A stretch of DNA of 44,424 bases. Source: Pseudomonadota bacterium (lineage in GTDB: Bacteria; Pseudomonadota; Gammaproteobacteria; Burkholderiales; Rhodocyclaceae). Numbering within the stretch: the stretch's first letter is position 1; every line of letters begins with the position of its first letter. The stretch is from NCBI GenBank assembly GCA_018240585.1, contig JAFEFM010000453.1, positions 1 to 44,424 on the forward strand, given 5' to 3'. This document shows, one piece after another, positions 34,928 to 42,712 of the stretch. The notes under the pieces are model-generated. The model saw only the letters and a program-made list of their open reading frames with translations, ran no database searches and was not told the DNA's origin. The translations under genes were made by a program, and so were the position numbers.

Positions 34928-36052
34928 ATGGCTGAGCGCCGGCCGGGCGCCGAGCCCGCGGTCCGTGTCGCTGCGGACGGGAGGGTGCTGCTTTCCGGAG
35001 ACTGGACCTTGCGTGCGCTGTCCGCCGGCCTGCCTGGCCTGCGCGCTCAGCTTGCGCAGTTGCCGCCAGTCGCGCGCTGGGATTTCACCGCGGTGCAGCG
35101 TCTGGACAGCTTCGGCGCCGTGCTGCTCTGGCACGCGTGGAACCGGCAATGGCCGGCGACCGAAGGGCTGGCCGACGCGCAGCTGCGAGTGATCGACCGC
35201 ATTGCCGGCAGTTCCGGGAAACTGCCCGCCAGCCGGGCGCGTTTTGGCATCGTGGACGCGATCGTCCTGCTCGGCGGCGCGCTGCTGGGATTTCGCGGGC
35301 ATGCGCTGGGTTTCGTCGCGTTGTTCGGGCAGATCTTCCTCGAACTCGCGCATGTGCTGCGTTACCCGCGTGAGTGGCCGCTGCGCGAGGTGTCGGCAAA
35401 CATCCACAAGGTCGGGGTGAAGGCCATGCCGGTGACGGCGCTGGTCGGCTTCCTGATCGGCGTCGTGCTGTCCTACCTGTCGGCGCTGCAGTTGAAGATC
35501 TTCGGCGCCGACACCTTCATCGTGAACATCCTCGGCCTGGGCATCATCCGCGAGCTGGGGCCGGTGCTGGTGTCGGTGCTGGTGGCGGGGCGCTCCGGTT
35601 CGGCGATGACTGCGCAACTGGGCGTGATGCGGGTGACCGAGGAAATCGACGCGCTGGCGGCGATGGGCATCTCGCGCGGCTTGCGGCTGGTGCTGCCCAA
35701 GGTGTTGGCGTTGACGCTGGCGATGCCCTTGCTGGTGCTGTGGACGTCGGCGGTGGCGCTGCTGGGCGGCTGGGTGTCGGCCTGGGTCGAACTCGATCTC
35801 TCGCTGGGCTTCTTCGTGCAGACGCTGCCAGCGGTGGTGCCGATCACCAACCTCTACATCGGCCTCGCCAAGGGTGCGGTCTTCGGTTTCCTGATCGCGC
35901 TGATCGCGTGCCATTTTGGCCTGCGGGTGCGGCCCAACACCGAGAGCCTCTCGGTGAACACCACGGCGTCGGTGGTGACCGCAATCACCATGGTGATCCT
36001 GGCCGATGCGGTGTTCGCCATTGCCACCCGCTCGATCGGGGTGCCCACATGA
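34928..36052 (+). CDS. mlaE: MlaE-family ABC permease with N-terminal STAS domain
   Basis: This 374-aa protein fuses an N-terminal STAS domain (about 10-95, with WDFTAVQRLDSFGAVLL) to an MlaE/YrbE permease domain (about 120-370, with several membrane helices and LGIIRELGPVLVSVLVAGR). In E. coli the STAS partner MlaB is separate; here it is built in. It is the inner-membrane permease for an MCE-type phospholipid or lipid transport system. Its stop overlaps the ATPase start by 4 nt. Confidence 0.94.
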   Translation: MAERRPGAEPAVRVAADGRVLLSGDWTLRALSAGLPGLRAQLAQLPPVARWDFTAVQRLDSFGAVLLWHAWNRQWPATEGLADAQLRVIDRIAGSSGKLPASRARFGIVDAIVLLGGALLGFRGHALGFVALFGQIFLELAHVLRYPREWPLREVSANIHKVGVKAMPVTALVGFLIGVVLSYLSALQLKIFGADTFIVNILGLGIIRELGPVLVSVLVAGRSGSAMTAQLGVMRVTEEIDALAAMGISRGLRLVLPKVLALTLAMPLLVLWTSAVALLGGWVSAWVELDLSLGFFVQTLPAVVPITNLYIGLAKGAVFGFLIALIACHFGLRVRPNTESLSVNTTASVVTAITMVILADAVFAIATRSIGVPT

Positions 36053-36828
36053 GCGCGGTGCCGGTCGTGGCGTTGCACGACATCGTCACCCGCTTCGGCG
36101 CGAATCTGGTGCATGACGGCCTCAGCCTGGAGATCCCGGCGGGCGAGATCGTCGCGCTGGTGGGCGGTTCCGGCAGCGGCAAGACGACCCTGCTGCGCCA
36201 CATCATCGGCCTGACGCGGCCGGCGGGCGGCACGGTGAGGCTCTTCGGCGAAGGCCTGCGCGAGGGGAGCATCCACGAGCGCATCGCACGCCAGCGTCGT
36301 TTCGGCGTACTGTTCCAGCAGGGCGCGTTGTTTTCGGCGCTCACCGTAGGCGAGAACATCGCCTTTCCGCTGAAGGAGCTCGGTGTGGCGACCGCGGCGG
36401 AGTTGCGCGACCTGGTGGTACTGAAGCTGGCGATGGTCGAGATGGAGCCCGAGCATGCGGCCCTGATGCCGGCTGAACTGTCGGGCGGCATGATCAAGCG
36501 CGCGGCGCTGGCGCGCGCGCTGGCGCTGGAGCCCGAGCTCCTGCTGCTCGACGAGCCGACGGCTGGGCTGGACCCCGATCGCAGCGCAGCCTTCGTGCGC
36601 CTGATCCGCTCGCTGCACCACGAGCTGGGGCTGACCGTGGTGCTGGTGACGCACGACGTCGACACGCTGGCTGCCCTGGCGACAAGGATCGCCGTGCTGG
36701 CGGAGCGGCGCATCATAAGCTTCGCATCGCTGGAGGAGACCTTGAAACAGGATCATCCCTTCATCAGGCGCTTTTTCCTGGGCGAGCATGGACGCAACGC
36801 GCTGACTCGCCAAGGAGGGAATCACTGA
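36049..36828 (+). CDS. mlaF: MlaF-family ABC ATPase
   Basis: This 259-aa ABC ATPase energises the MCE lipid transporter. Walker A is GGSGSGKTT (39-47), the signature is ELSGGMIKRAALARAL, Walker B is LLLLDEPTAGLDP, and the H-loop is VLVTHDVD. It overlaps mlaE (ATGA) and is 1 nt from the MlaD gene. Confidence 0.95.
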   Translation: MSAVPVVALHDIVTRFGANLVHDGLSLEIPAGEIVALVGGSGSGKTTLLRHIIGLTRPAGGTVRLFGEGLREGSIHERIARQRRFGVLFQQGALFSALTVGENIAFPLKELGVATAAELRDLVVLKLAMVEMEPEHAALMPAELSGGMIKRAALARALALEPELLLLDEPTAGLDPDRSAAFVRLIRSLHHELGLTVVLVTHDVDTLAALATRIAVLAERRIISFASLEETLKQDHPFIRRFFLGEHGRNALTRQGGNH

Positions 36829-36829
36829 C

Positions 36830-37774
36830 ATGGAAAATCGCGCCCATGCACTGGCCGCCGGGCTGTTCGCGCTCTTGCTCGGCGCGGGGGTGGTCCTTGC
36901 GCTGTGGTGGTTTTCGCAGAACCGCGAGCCGATGCGTGAATACATCCTGGTGTCGAAGGGCACGGTCAATGGCCTGAACCTGCAGGCCCGGGTGCGCTAC
37001 CGGGGGATGGCGGCCGGCAGCGTGACCGATATCGGCATCGACCCGGCGGATCCGCGCAACCTTCTGGTGCGCATCCGCTTGCGCGAGAACTTGCCGGTCA
37101 CGCGCGGCACGCGCGCAACGCTGGGCACGCAGGGGGTGACCGGGCTGGCCTTCATCCAGCTCGACGATCGTGGAAGCGACCCGACGCCGCTCACGGATGA
37201 TGGCTCGGGGCCGCCGCGCATCGCGCTCGAACCCGGTCTGATCGACCAGATCAGCGACCGCGCACTGCAGACGGCCGAGCGTGTGCGGGTGGTGGCAGAC
37301 CGGTTGGCCAACCTGTTCGACGACCAGAGCGTGGCGCGGCTCGGCCGCACGCTGGCGCACCTCGAATCGGCAGCGTCCGGAATGGATCGCAGCTTTGCGC
37401 AGTTGCCAGCAACGGTCGGGGCGCTGCGCAGCGCGCTGAGTCCGCAGAACATGGAGAAGCTCTCGGCGACGCTTGCCAATCTGGAGGCGGCCAGTCGCGA
37501 AGCAGCGCCTGCAGCGGGTGAGATCCGCGCGCTCGTCGCCCGCATCGATCAGCTGACGCAGCGAGTGGACAAGGTCGCCAGCGTGGCCGGCGAGGGCCTG
37601 GCGGAAGGCACGCTGCCGCAGGTCGACGAATTGCTCCGCGAGCTGACGACCACTTCACGTCGCCTCGGGCGCGTGCTGGAGGAGGTCGAGACGCAGCCGC
37701 AAGTGCTGCTGGCCGGGCGCGAGGCCGGCGAGCCGGGGCCGGGCGAGGAAGGCTATATGCCGGGAGGCAAGTGA
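36830..37774 (+). CDS. mlaD: MlaD/MCE domain substrate-binding protein
   Basis: This 314-aa protein has one N-terminal membrane anchor (ALAAGLFALLLGAGVVLALWW), one MCE domain (about 40-115, with GLNLQARVRYRGMAAG and LGTQGVTGLAFIQLDD) and a long periplasmic helical region with many Ala/Arg/Glu heptads, ending in a flexible tail. The helical tail resembles YebT/PqiB-like or mycobacterial Mce tubes, but one MCE domain is typical of MlaD/Ttg2C. It binds lipid between the membranes. The stop and the lipoprotein ATG abut. Confidence 0.93.
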   Translation: MENRAHALAAGLFALLLGAGVVLALWWFSQNREPMREYILVSKGTVNGLNLQARVRYRGMAAGSVTDIGIDPADPRNLLVRIRLRENLPVTRGTRATLGTQGVTGLAFIQLDDRGSDPTPLTDDGSGPPRIALEPGLIDQISDRALQTAERVRVVADRLANLFDDQSVARLGRTLAHLESAASGMDRSFAQLPATVGALRSALSPQNMEKLSATLANLEAASREAAPAAGEIRALVARIDQLTQRVDKVASVAGEGLAEGTLPQVDELLRELTTTSRRLGRVLEEVETQPQVLLAGREAGEPGPGEEGYMPGGK

Positions 37775-38443
37775 ATGAAGGATGCAAGCAGATGCGCCCA
37801 GCCGGCCCGCGCGCGGCATTGGCACCGTCTCCGGCGTTTCGCCTGCGCGGCCTGGGTTGCGTCTTCGCTGGGAGGTTGCGCCGGGCTGCAGTCGCCACCC
37901 CTCGCACTCTATGATTTGGGGCTGCTCGAGCCGATTGCCGTTCCGGCCACGCTGGCGCCGGCCCGTCTCGAGGTGCTGGCTCCGAGCTGGCTCAGTGGCA
38001 GCGCCATGCAATACCGACTGGCCTGGAAGCAGCCCGAGCGCCGCCGCAGCTTTGTAGAGAGCCGCTGGGCGGCGCCACCGGCCGACATGCTGTCGCAATC
38101 CCTGACGCGGGCGTTGCGCCCTGCCCACGGCGAGGTCGCGGCGTCTCGCTGTCGCCTGAAGGTGGAGCTGGACGAGTTCGTGCAGGTGTTCGAGACCGCG
38201 CAGGACAGTCACGTCGAACTCGTTGCGCGTGCCCGCCTGCTGCCGTCTCGTGGCGAGCTGCCGCTGGTCGAGCGGGACTTCAGCCGGCGCGATGTGGCAG
38301 ACACCCCCGATGCCGAAGGCGGCGTCCGCGCCGCCCGCAATGCGGTGCGCGGAATGGCAGCCGAGCTGGCCGAGTGGCTCGTCGAACTTGACCGCAGCGG
38401 CATGCGGGGATTGAATAACGGCGGACGTTGCGCGCCGTCATGA
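37775..38443 (+). CDS. ABC-type transport auxiliary lipoprotein (PqiC-like)
   Basis: This 222-aa protein has a signal peptide ending in the lipobox LGGC (cysteine 34), so it is an LspA substrate. Features are LALYDLGLLEP just after the lipobox and ARLEVLAPSWLSGSAMQYRL, the pattern of the PF03886 (PqiC/auxiliary lipoprotein) family, which joins MCE systems to the outer membrane. It takes the place of the MlaA/MlaC pair of the E. coli system, which is absent here. Last gene of the operon. Confidence 0.88.
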   Translation: MKDASRCAQPARARHWHRLRRFACAAWVASSLGGCAGLQSPPLALYDLGLLEPIAVPATLAPARLEVLAPSWLSGSAMQYRLAWKQPERRRSFVESRWAAPPADMLSQSLTRALRPAHGEVAASRCRLKVELDEFVQVFETAQDSHVELVARARLLPSRGELPLVERDFSRRDVADTPDAEGGVRAARNAVRGMAAELAEWLVELDRSGMRGLNNGGRCAPS

Positions 38444-38454
38444 TGTTTGCATGG

Positions 38455-38469
38455 GGACGACGTTCGTCC
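38455..38469. promoter_or_regulatory. Inverted repeat ahead of the acyl-CoA ligase
   Basis: GGACGA-CGT-TCGTCC is a perfect 6-bp inverted repeat with a 3-nt centre, between the Mla operon and the acyl-CoA ligase ATG (38493). TTCTATAAAA follows it. It may be an operator or the end signal of the mla transcript. Confidence 0.35.
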
Positions 38470-38492
38470 GTTCTATAAAAGAGGGAGCAAGC

Positions 38493-40145
38493 ATGACCGA
38501 GAACAAGCAATCGCCCTATGATCAGGGGCTGGACAAGAATGCCGCGAATTACGTGCCGCTGACGCCGCTGACCTTCATCCAGCGCAGCGCCTACGTGTAT
38601 CCGGACCGCCTCGCCGTCGTCCATGGCAAGCGACGATTCACCTGGTCGGAGAGCTACGAGCGCTGCCGCCGCCTGGCGTCGGCCCTGAAGCAACTGGGCG
38701 TGGGCAAGAACGACACGGTTGCCGTGGTCCTCAACAACACGCCGGAGATGTTCGAATGCCACTTCGGCGTGCCCGCCTGCGGCGCGGTGCTGAACACCGT
38801 CAACACCCGCCTCGATGCGGAAGCGGTCGCCTTCATCCTGAACCACGGTGAGGCCAAGGTGCTGATCACCGACCGCGAGTACGCGCGCGTGATGAAGAAG
38901 GCGGTCGAGCTCGCCGACCGCCCCGACATGATCGTGATCGACGTCGACGATCCGGAGTACACCGGCCCGGGCGATCGCATCGGCACGCTGGAGTACGAGG
39001 CGCTGCTCGCGTCGGGCAGCGAGGACTTCGTCTTCGAGCAGCCCGCCGACGAGTGGGAAGCCATCTCGCTGAACTACACGTCCGGCACCACCGGCAATCC
39101 CAAGGGCGTGGTTTACCACCACCGCGGCGCCTATCTCAACGCGATGTCGAATATCGTGTCGTGGGGCATGCCGCCGCACTCGACCTATCTGTGGACGTTG
39201 CCGATGTTCCACTGCAACGGCTGGTGTTTCGCGTGGACGATGGCAGCCAATGCGGGCGTCAACGTCTGCCTGCGCCGCGTCGATCCGCGGCTGATCTTCG
39301 ACGCGATCCGCGAGCACGGCGTCACCCATTATTGCGGCGCCCCCATCGTGCATTCCATGCTGGCAAACTCGCCCGAGGAGTGGCGCAAGGGCATCAACCA
39401 CAAGGTGTATGGCCTCATCGCCGCGGCACCTCCTCCGGCGGCGGTGATCGAGGGCATGGCGAAGATCGGCTTCGACATCACCCATGTGTACGGCCTGACG
39501 GAAACCTACGGTCCTGCCTCGGTGTGCGCCAAGCACGACGAGTGGAAGGATCTGCCGCTGGCTGACCAGGTGACGCTGAACGGACGCCAGGGCGTGCGCT
39601 ACCACGCCCAGGAAGGCATCACAGTGCTCGATCCGAACACGATGGATCCGGTGCCGTGGGACGGCGAGACCATGGGCGAGATCATGTTCCGTGGCAACCT
39701 GGTGATGAAGGGCTACCTGAAGAACCCGACGGCGACCGCGGAGTCCTTCCACGGTGGCTGGTATCACACCGGCGATCTTGCGGTGATGCAGCCCGACGGC
39801 TACGTCAAGATCAAGGACCGCTCCAAGGACATCATCATCTCGGGTGGCGAGAACATCTCGTCGATCGAAGTGGAGGATGCGCTCTACAAGCATCCGGCCG
39901 TGATGGCTGCGGCGGTGGTGGCGCTTCCCGATCCGAAATGGGGCGAAGTGCCGTGCGCCTTCGTCGAGCTGCGCGATGGCGTCGAGGCGACCACCGACGA
40001 GATCGTCGCCCATTGCCGCGAGCATCTCGCCGGCTTCAAGGTGCCCAAGAAGGTCATCTTCGGCGAAGTGCCGAAGACTTCGACCGGCAAGATCCAGAAG
40101 TTCGTGCTGCGCGAGAAGGCGAAGTCGACCGCTTCGTTCGAGTGA
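38493..40145 (+). CDS. AMP-forming acyl-CoA synthetase
   Basis: This 550-aa adenylate-forming ligase activates a carboxylic acid to its CoA ester. It contains YTSGTTGNPKGV (from about 195), YGLTETYGP, GWYHTGDLAV with DGYVKIKDR, and the C-terminal PKTSTGKIQKF with the catalytic lysine. GAGGGAG precedes ATG 38493. The N-terminus AANYVPLTPLTFIQRSAYVYPDR resembles medium-chain and DmdB-type (3-methylmercaptopropionyl-CoA) ligases. The true substrate is open; context with crotonase and ETF points to fatty or other short-to-medium acyl acids. Confidence 0.93.
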   Translation: MTENKQSPYDQGLDKNAANYVPLTPLTFIQRSAYVYPDRLAVVHGKRRFTWSESYERCRRLASALKQLGVGKNDTVAVVLNNTPEMFECHFGVPACGAVLNTVNTRLDAEAVAFILNHGEAKVLITDREYARVMKKAVELADRPDMIVIDVDDPEYTGPGDRIGTLEYEALLASGSEDFVFEQPADEWEAISLNYTSGTTGNPKGVVYHHRGAYLNAMSNIVSWGMPPHSTYLWTLPMFHCNGWCFAWTMAANAGVNVCLRRVDPRLIFDAIREHGVTHYCGAPIVHSMLANSPEEWRKGINHKVYGLIAAAPPPAAVIEGMAKIGFDITHVYGLTETYGPASVCAKHDEWKDLPLADQVTLNGRQGVRYHAQEGITVLDPNTMDPVPWDGETMGEIMFRGNLVMKGYLKNPTATAESFHGGWYHTGDLAVMQPDGYVKIKDRSKDIIISGGENISSIEVEDALYKHPAVMAAAVVALPDPKWGEVPCAFVELRDGVEATTDEIVAHCREHLAGFKVPKKVIFGEVPKTSTGKIQKFVLREKAKSTASFE

Positions 40146-40212
40146 TGCAGGCGGGCTGAGCCCGCGTTGACGGATGGCCGTTCTGGGAGCGACGCGCTAC
40201 CATGAACGGCCA

Positions 40213-40228
40213 TTGACGTTAACGTAAA
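40213..40228. promoter_or_regulatory. 16-bp palindrome upstream of the crotonase gene
   Basis: TTGACGTTAACGTAAA is a near-perfect palindrome (one mismatched pair at positions 3 and 14) around the central TTAA, 20 nt upstream of the crotonase ATG. The TT-x-ACGTxxACGT-x-AA form resembles operators attributed to MerR-family LiuR regulators of acyl-CoA catabolism, as I recall. Confidence 0.5.
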
Positions 40229-40248
40229 CCAAAAGCCGAGGAGGAGAC

Positions 40249-41049
40249 ATGAGCACCACCGAACACCGTACCGACGAACCCATGCTGCTGCGCCAGGACG
40301 TGGGTGGCGTGGCCACGCTGACGCTGAATCGTCCCGCACAGTTCAATGCGCTGTCCTCGGCCATGCTGGAGGCGCTGCTGGCCGAAGTGGAACACATCGC
40401 CGGGGACGAATCGGTGCGGGTGGTCGTGCTGGCTGGTGCGGGCAAGGCCTTCTGCGCCGGGCACGATCTCAAGGAGATGCGCAGCAACCACACGCTCGCC
40501 TTCCAGCAAGGCCTGTTCCGCCTGTGCGGCAAGCTCATGATGAAACTGACCGAGTTGCCGCAGCCGGTGATTGCCCGCGTCCATGGCATCGCCACTGCAG
40601 CCGGCTGCCAGCTCGTGTCGATGTGCGATCTGGCGGTCGCGGCGGACGTATCGCGTTTCGCCGTGTCCGGGATCAACGTCGGCCTGTTCTGTTCCACGCC
40701 CAGCGTCGGGCTGTCGCGCAACATGGGGCGCAAGCAGGCTTTCGAGATGCTGGTGACGGGGGACTTCATCGATGCGCAGGAGGCGCAGCGGCGTGGCCTG
40801 ATCAACCGCGTCGTACCGCTCGAGGCGCTCGACGGCGAGGTGGAGCGCTTGTGCGCGTCCATCGTCGCCAAGTCCCCGGTGGCGATCCGCATGGGCAAGC
40901 AGATGTTCTACCGCCAGCTCGAGATGGGCCTGGATGCGGCCTATCAGATGGCCTCGGAAACGATGGCCTGCAACATGATGAGCGAGGACGCGGCCGAAGG
41001 GATCGACGCCTTCATGGCCAAGCGCAAGCCGCAGTGGAAGGGCTGCTGA
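40249..41049 (+). CDS. Crotonase-fold enoyl-CoA hydratase family protein, ECHDC3-like
   Basis: This 266-aa protein has the crotonase fold, with AGKAFCAGHDLKEM (63-76, oxyanion-hole region) and AAGCQLVSMCDLAVAA (117-132). The two catalytic glutamates of classical enoyl-CoA hydratase are replaced by Q121 and G141; SGINVGLFCSTP (140-151) matches the vertebrate ECHDC3-type signature as I know it. Hydratase activity is thus doubtful, and an isomerase, hydrolase or regulatory role is possible. GAGGAGGAG precedes the ATG. It lies between the acyl-CoA ligase and tatD and has its own palindromic operator. Confidence 0.9.
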   Translation: MSTTEHRTDEPMLLRQDVGGVATLTLNRPAQFNALSSAMLEALLAEVEHIAGDESVRVVVLAGAGKAFCAGHDLKEMRSNHTLAFQQGLFRLCGKLMMKLTELPQPVIARVHGIATAAGCQLVSMCDLAVAADVSRFAVSGINVGLFCSTPSVGLSRNMGRKQAFEMLVTGDFIDAQEAQRRGLINRVVPLEALDGEVERLCASIVAKSPVAIRMGKQMFYRQLEMGLDAAYQMASETMACNMMSEDAAEGIDAFMAKRKPQWKGC

Positions 41050-41080
41050 GCCGGCGCCGATCCGGGCAGGCGCGGCGAAC

Positions 41081-41854
41081 ATGTTCATCGATACCCACAT
41101 CCACCTCGATGCGGCGGAATTCGACGCCGACCGCGAGCAGGTGATGGCGGTCGCGCGCGCGGCCGGCGTCGATCGCTTCATCGTTCCCGCGGTGGATGTG
41201 GCGAGCTTCGACCGCGTGGCGGCCCTGTCCGCGACGCATGTGGATGTGCATCACGCCTATGGCATCCATCCCATGTATGTGATGCAGGCGCGCGACACGG
41301 ACCTCGACGTGCTCGACGGGCGCCTCGCACAGGGTGACGCCATTGCGGTAGGCGAAATCGGACTGGACTTCTTCGTGCCCGGTCTCGATCTCGCGCTGCA
41401 GGAACGCTTCTTCGTCGCACAACTGCGTCTCGCGCGCGAACATGGGCTGCCGGTGATCCTGCACGTGCGCCGCGCGGTGGACCAGATCCTCAAGCATCTG
41501 CGGCGCATCGAAGTTTGCGGTGGCATCGCGCACGCCTTCAACGGTAGCCGCCAGCAGGCCGCAACGTTCAGCGCGCTGGGGTTCAAGCTCGGCTTTGGTG
41601 GCGCGATGTCGTTCGACGGCTCGAGCCGCATCCGCAGGCTCGCGGCCGAGCTGCCGCTGGAGTCGATCGTGCTGGAGACGGACGCGCCCGACATTCCGCC
41701 CGCTTGGGCACTGCGCCAGCGCAATGAGCCGGCAAACCTCGCCCGATTTGCGAACATCCTGGCCGAACTGCGCGGCGTTCAGGTGGAGGAGGTGGCCCGT
41801 GCCACTTCGCACAACGCAGCGGCCGTGTTTCCACGCCTCGGCGCGGAGCGTTAG
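41081..41854 (+). CDS. tatD: TatD family metal-dependent hydrolase
   Basis: This 257-aa TIM-barrel hydrolase of the TatD DNase family shows the metal-binding HIHLD (from residue 6), GEIGLDFF, HVRRA, HAFNGS and the C-terminal ETDAPDIPP. E. coli homologues are 3'-5' exonucleases acting on DNA and RNA, with roles in DNA repair. It is 31 nt from the crotonase gene and convergent with tetR. TatD is unrelated to Tat export. Confidence 0.93.
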   Translation: MFIDTHIHLDAAEFDADREQVMAVARAAGVDRFIVPAVDVASFDRVAALSATHVDVHHAYGIHPMYVMQARDTDLDVLDGRLAQGDAIAVGEIGLDFFVPGLDLALQERFFVAQLRLAREHGLPVILHVRRAVDQILKHLRRIEVCGGIAHAFNGSRQQAATFSALGFKLGFGGAMSFDGSSRIRRLAAELPLESIVLETDAPDIPPAWALRQRNEPANLARFANILAELRGVQVEEVARATSHNAAAVFPRLGAER

Positions 41855-41928
41855 CGGTGTAGAGCGCTTGCTAGAAGAGGGGTACTGCGTGCTGCGGGAG
41901 CGGGCCGCGGCAACGGGATCGATCGACG

Positions 41929-42558
41929 TCAGGCCGCCGACGCGGCGTCGCGCGTGCTGCGTGCGATGGTGTCGGCAATGTCGCGCTTGAGGCGCGGGAT
42001 GTCGGGGTGGAACTTGTCGTACAGCATCAGCGACAGGCCGAACACGTAGGCGTAGAGCAGCATCGAGTGGCTGGATGCCTCTTCCTGCGACAGGCCACAG
42101 GCCAGGAACAGCTCGCGAGTGCATCGTAGTCGGGTGTCATCGACTTCGGCCACGATCGCGGCCGCCTCGGCGTCGCGCCGTGCCCAGTCCCGCACCGCCA
42201 GCTCGATGGCCACACCCCGCCGGTTTCGGCTGGTGCTGTAGACGTCGATGACGTGGTAGATCTGCGCCAGTTCGTGGCCGGGCTGGGCGCGCGTCTGCTT
42301 GAGGATGTCGCGGATCCGACCTTCCTTCCATTCGCCGAGGACCGCCATCAGCAGATCGCGCCGATCCTGGAAATGCCAGTAGAAGCTGCCCTTCGTCACC
42401 TTCAGGCGCTTGGCCAGCACTTCGACGCGCAGGCCGGCGACGCCTTCCTCGGCCATGACTTCGAACGCCGATGCGATCCAGGCCTGCCGGTCGAGCTGAG
42501 GTCTCTTCTGCTTGATTTCGTTTTCCATACGGGTAAGTATTGACGATTTATTGTCCAT
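41929..42558 (-). CDS. TetR family transcriptional regulator
   Basis: This 209-aa repressor-type protein has an N-terminal helix-turn-helix (about 25-70, GVAGLRVEVLAKRLKVTKG then FYWHFQDRRDLL) and a ligand-binding C-terminal domain. It starts at ATG 42558 or 42528 (MENEIKQK), and each ATG lies inside a CATAC half-site of the tandem operators. It is divergent from etfBA and downstream of the acyl-CoA genes, so it probably controls acyl-CoA oxidation genes including its own; candidates are FadP- or PsrA-like regulators, but the family within TetR cannot be told by eye. Confidence 0.9.
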   Translation of the reverse strand: MDNKSSILTRMENEIKQKRPQLDRQAWIASAFEVMAEEGVAGLRVEVLAKRLKVTKGSFYWHFQDRRDLLMAVLGEWKEGRIRDILKQTRAQPGHELAQIYHVIDVYSTSRNRRGVAIELAVRDWARRDAEAAAIVAEVDDTRLRCTRELFLACGLSQEEASSHSMLLYAYVFGLSLMLYDKFHPDIPRLKRDIADTIARSTRDAASAA

Positions 42559-42593
42559 ACGCTACCGTATGCAAACCATACTTCACCGTATGG
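42526..42593. promoter_or_regulatory. Tandem TetR-type operators, CATAC-N6-GTATG
   Basis: Two copies of CATAC-N6-GTATG lie at 42556-42571 (CATACGCTACCGTATG) and 42577-42592, and both share ACCGTATG. Their centres are 21 bp apart, two helical turns. A third copy with one mismatch, CATAC-N6-GTATT, lies at 42526-42541. The arrangement fits cooperative binding by the TetR protein encoded beside it. Confidence 0.65.
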
Positions 42594-42636
42594 ATAGCCC
42601 CGCCTGGACGAGTCGATGCTCAAGCATGCCAAGCGG

Positions 42637-42645
42637 TGACATAAT
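42637..42645 (+). promoter_or_regulatory. Possible extended -10 promoter of etfBA
   Basis: TGACATAAT has the TG-N extension before CATAAT, and the palindrome ATGCT-CA-AGCAT (42616-42627) lies at the -35 distance. Transcription would start near 42652, so the TetR operators sit about 60-95 bp upstream. Confidence 0.35.
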
Positions 42646-42655
42646 CCCGAGGTCG

Positions 42656-42673
42656 GCCGCCCGGGTGGGCGGC
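42656..42673 (+). other. Hairpin in the etfB leader
   Basis: GCCGCCC-GGGT-GGGCGGC gives a perfect 7-bp stem with a 4-nt loop, downstream of the CATAAT at 42640-42645 and 40 nt before the etfB start. It lies in the likely 5' leader and could affect mRNA stability or elongation. Confidence 0.4.
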
Positions 42674-42712
42674 ATGGGCTGACGAAAAACACAACCTGAG
42701 GAGCACGGCAGA

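Noticed and set aside
34100..35914. 604-aa minus-strand frame across ppx and mlaE
   Set aside because: It spans two well-supported genes on the other strand and consists of Gln/His/Arg-rich filler.
41855..41928. Small gene or hairpin between tatD and tetR
   Set aside because: No reading frame with a ribosome site and no convincing stem.
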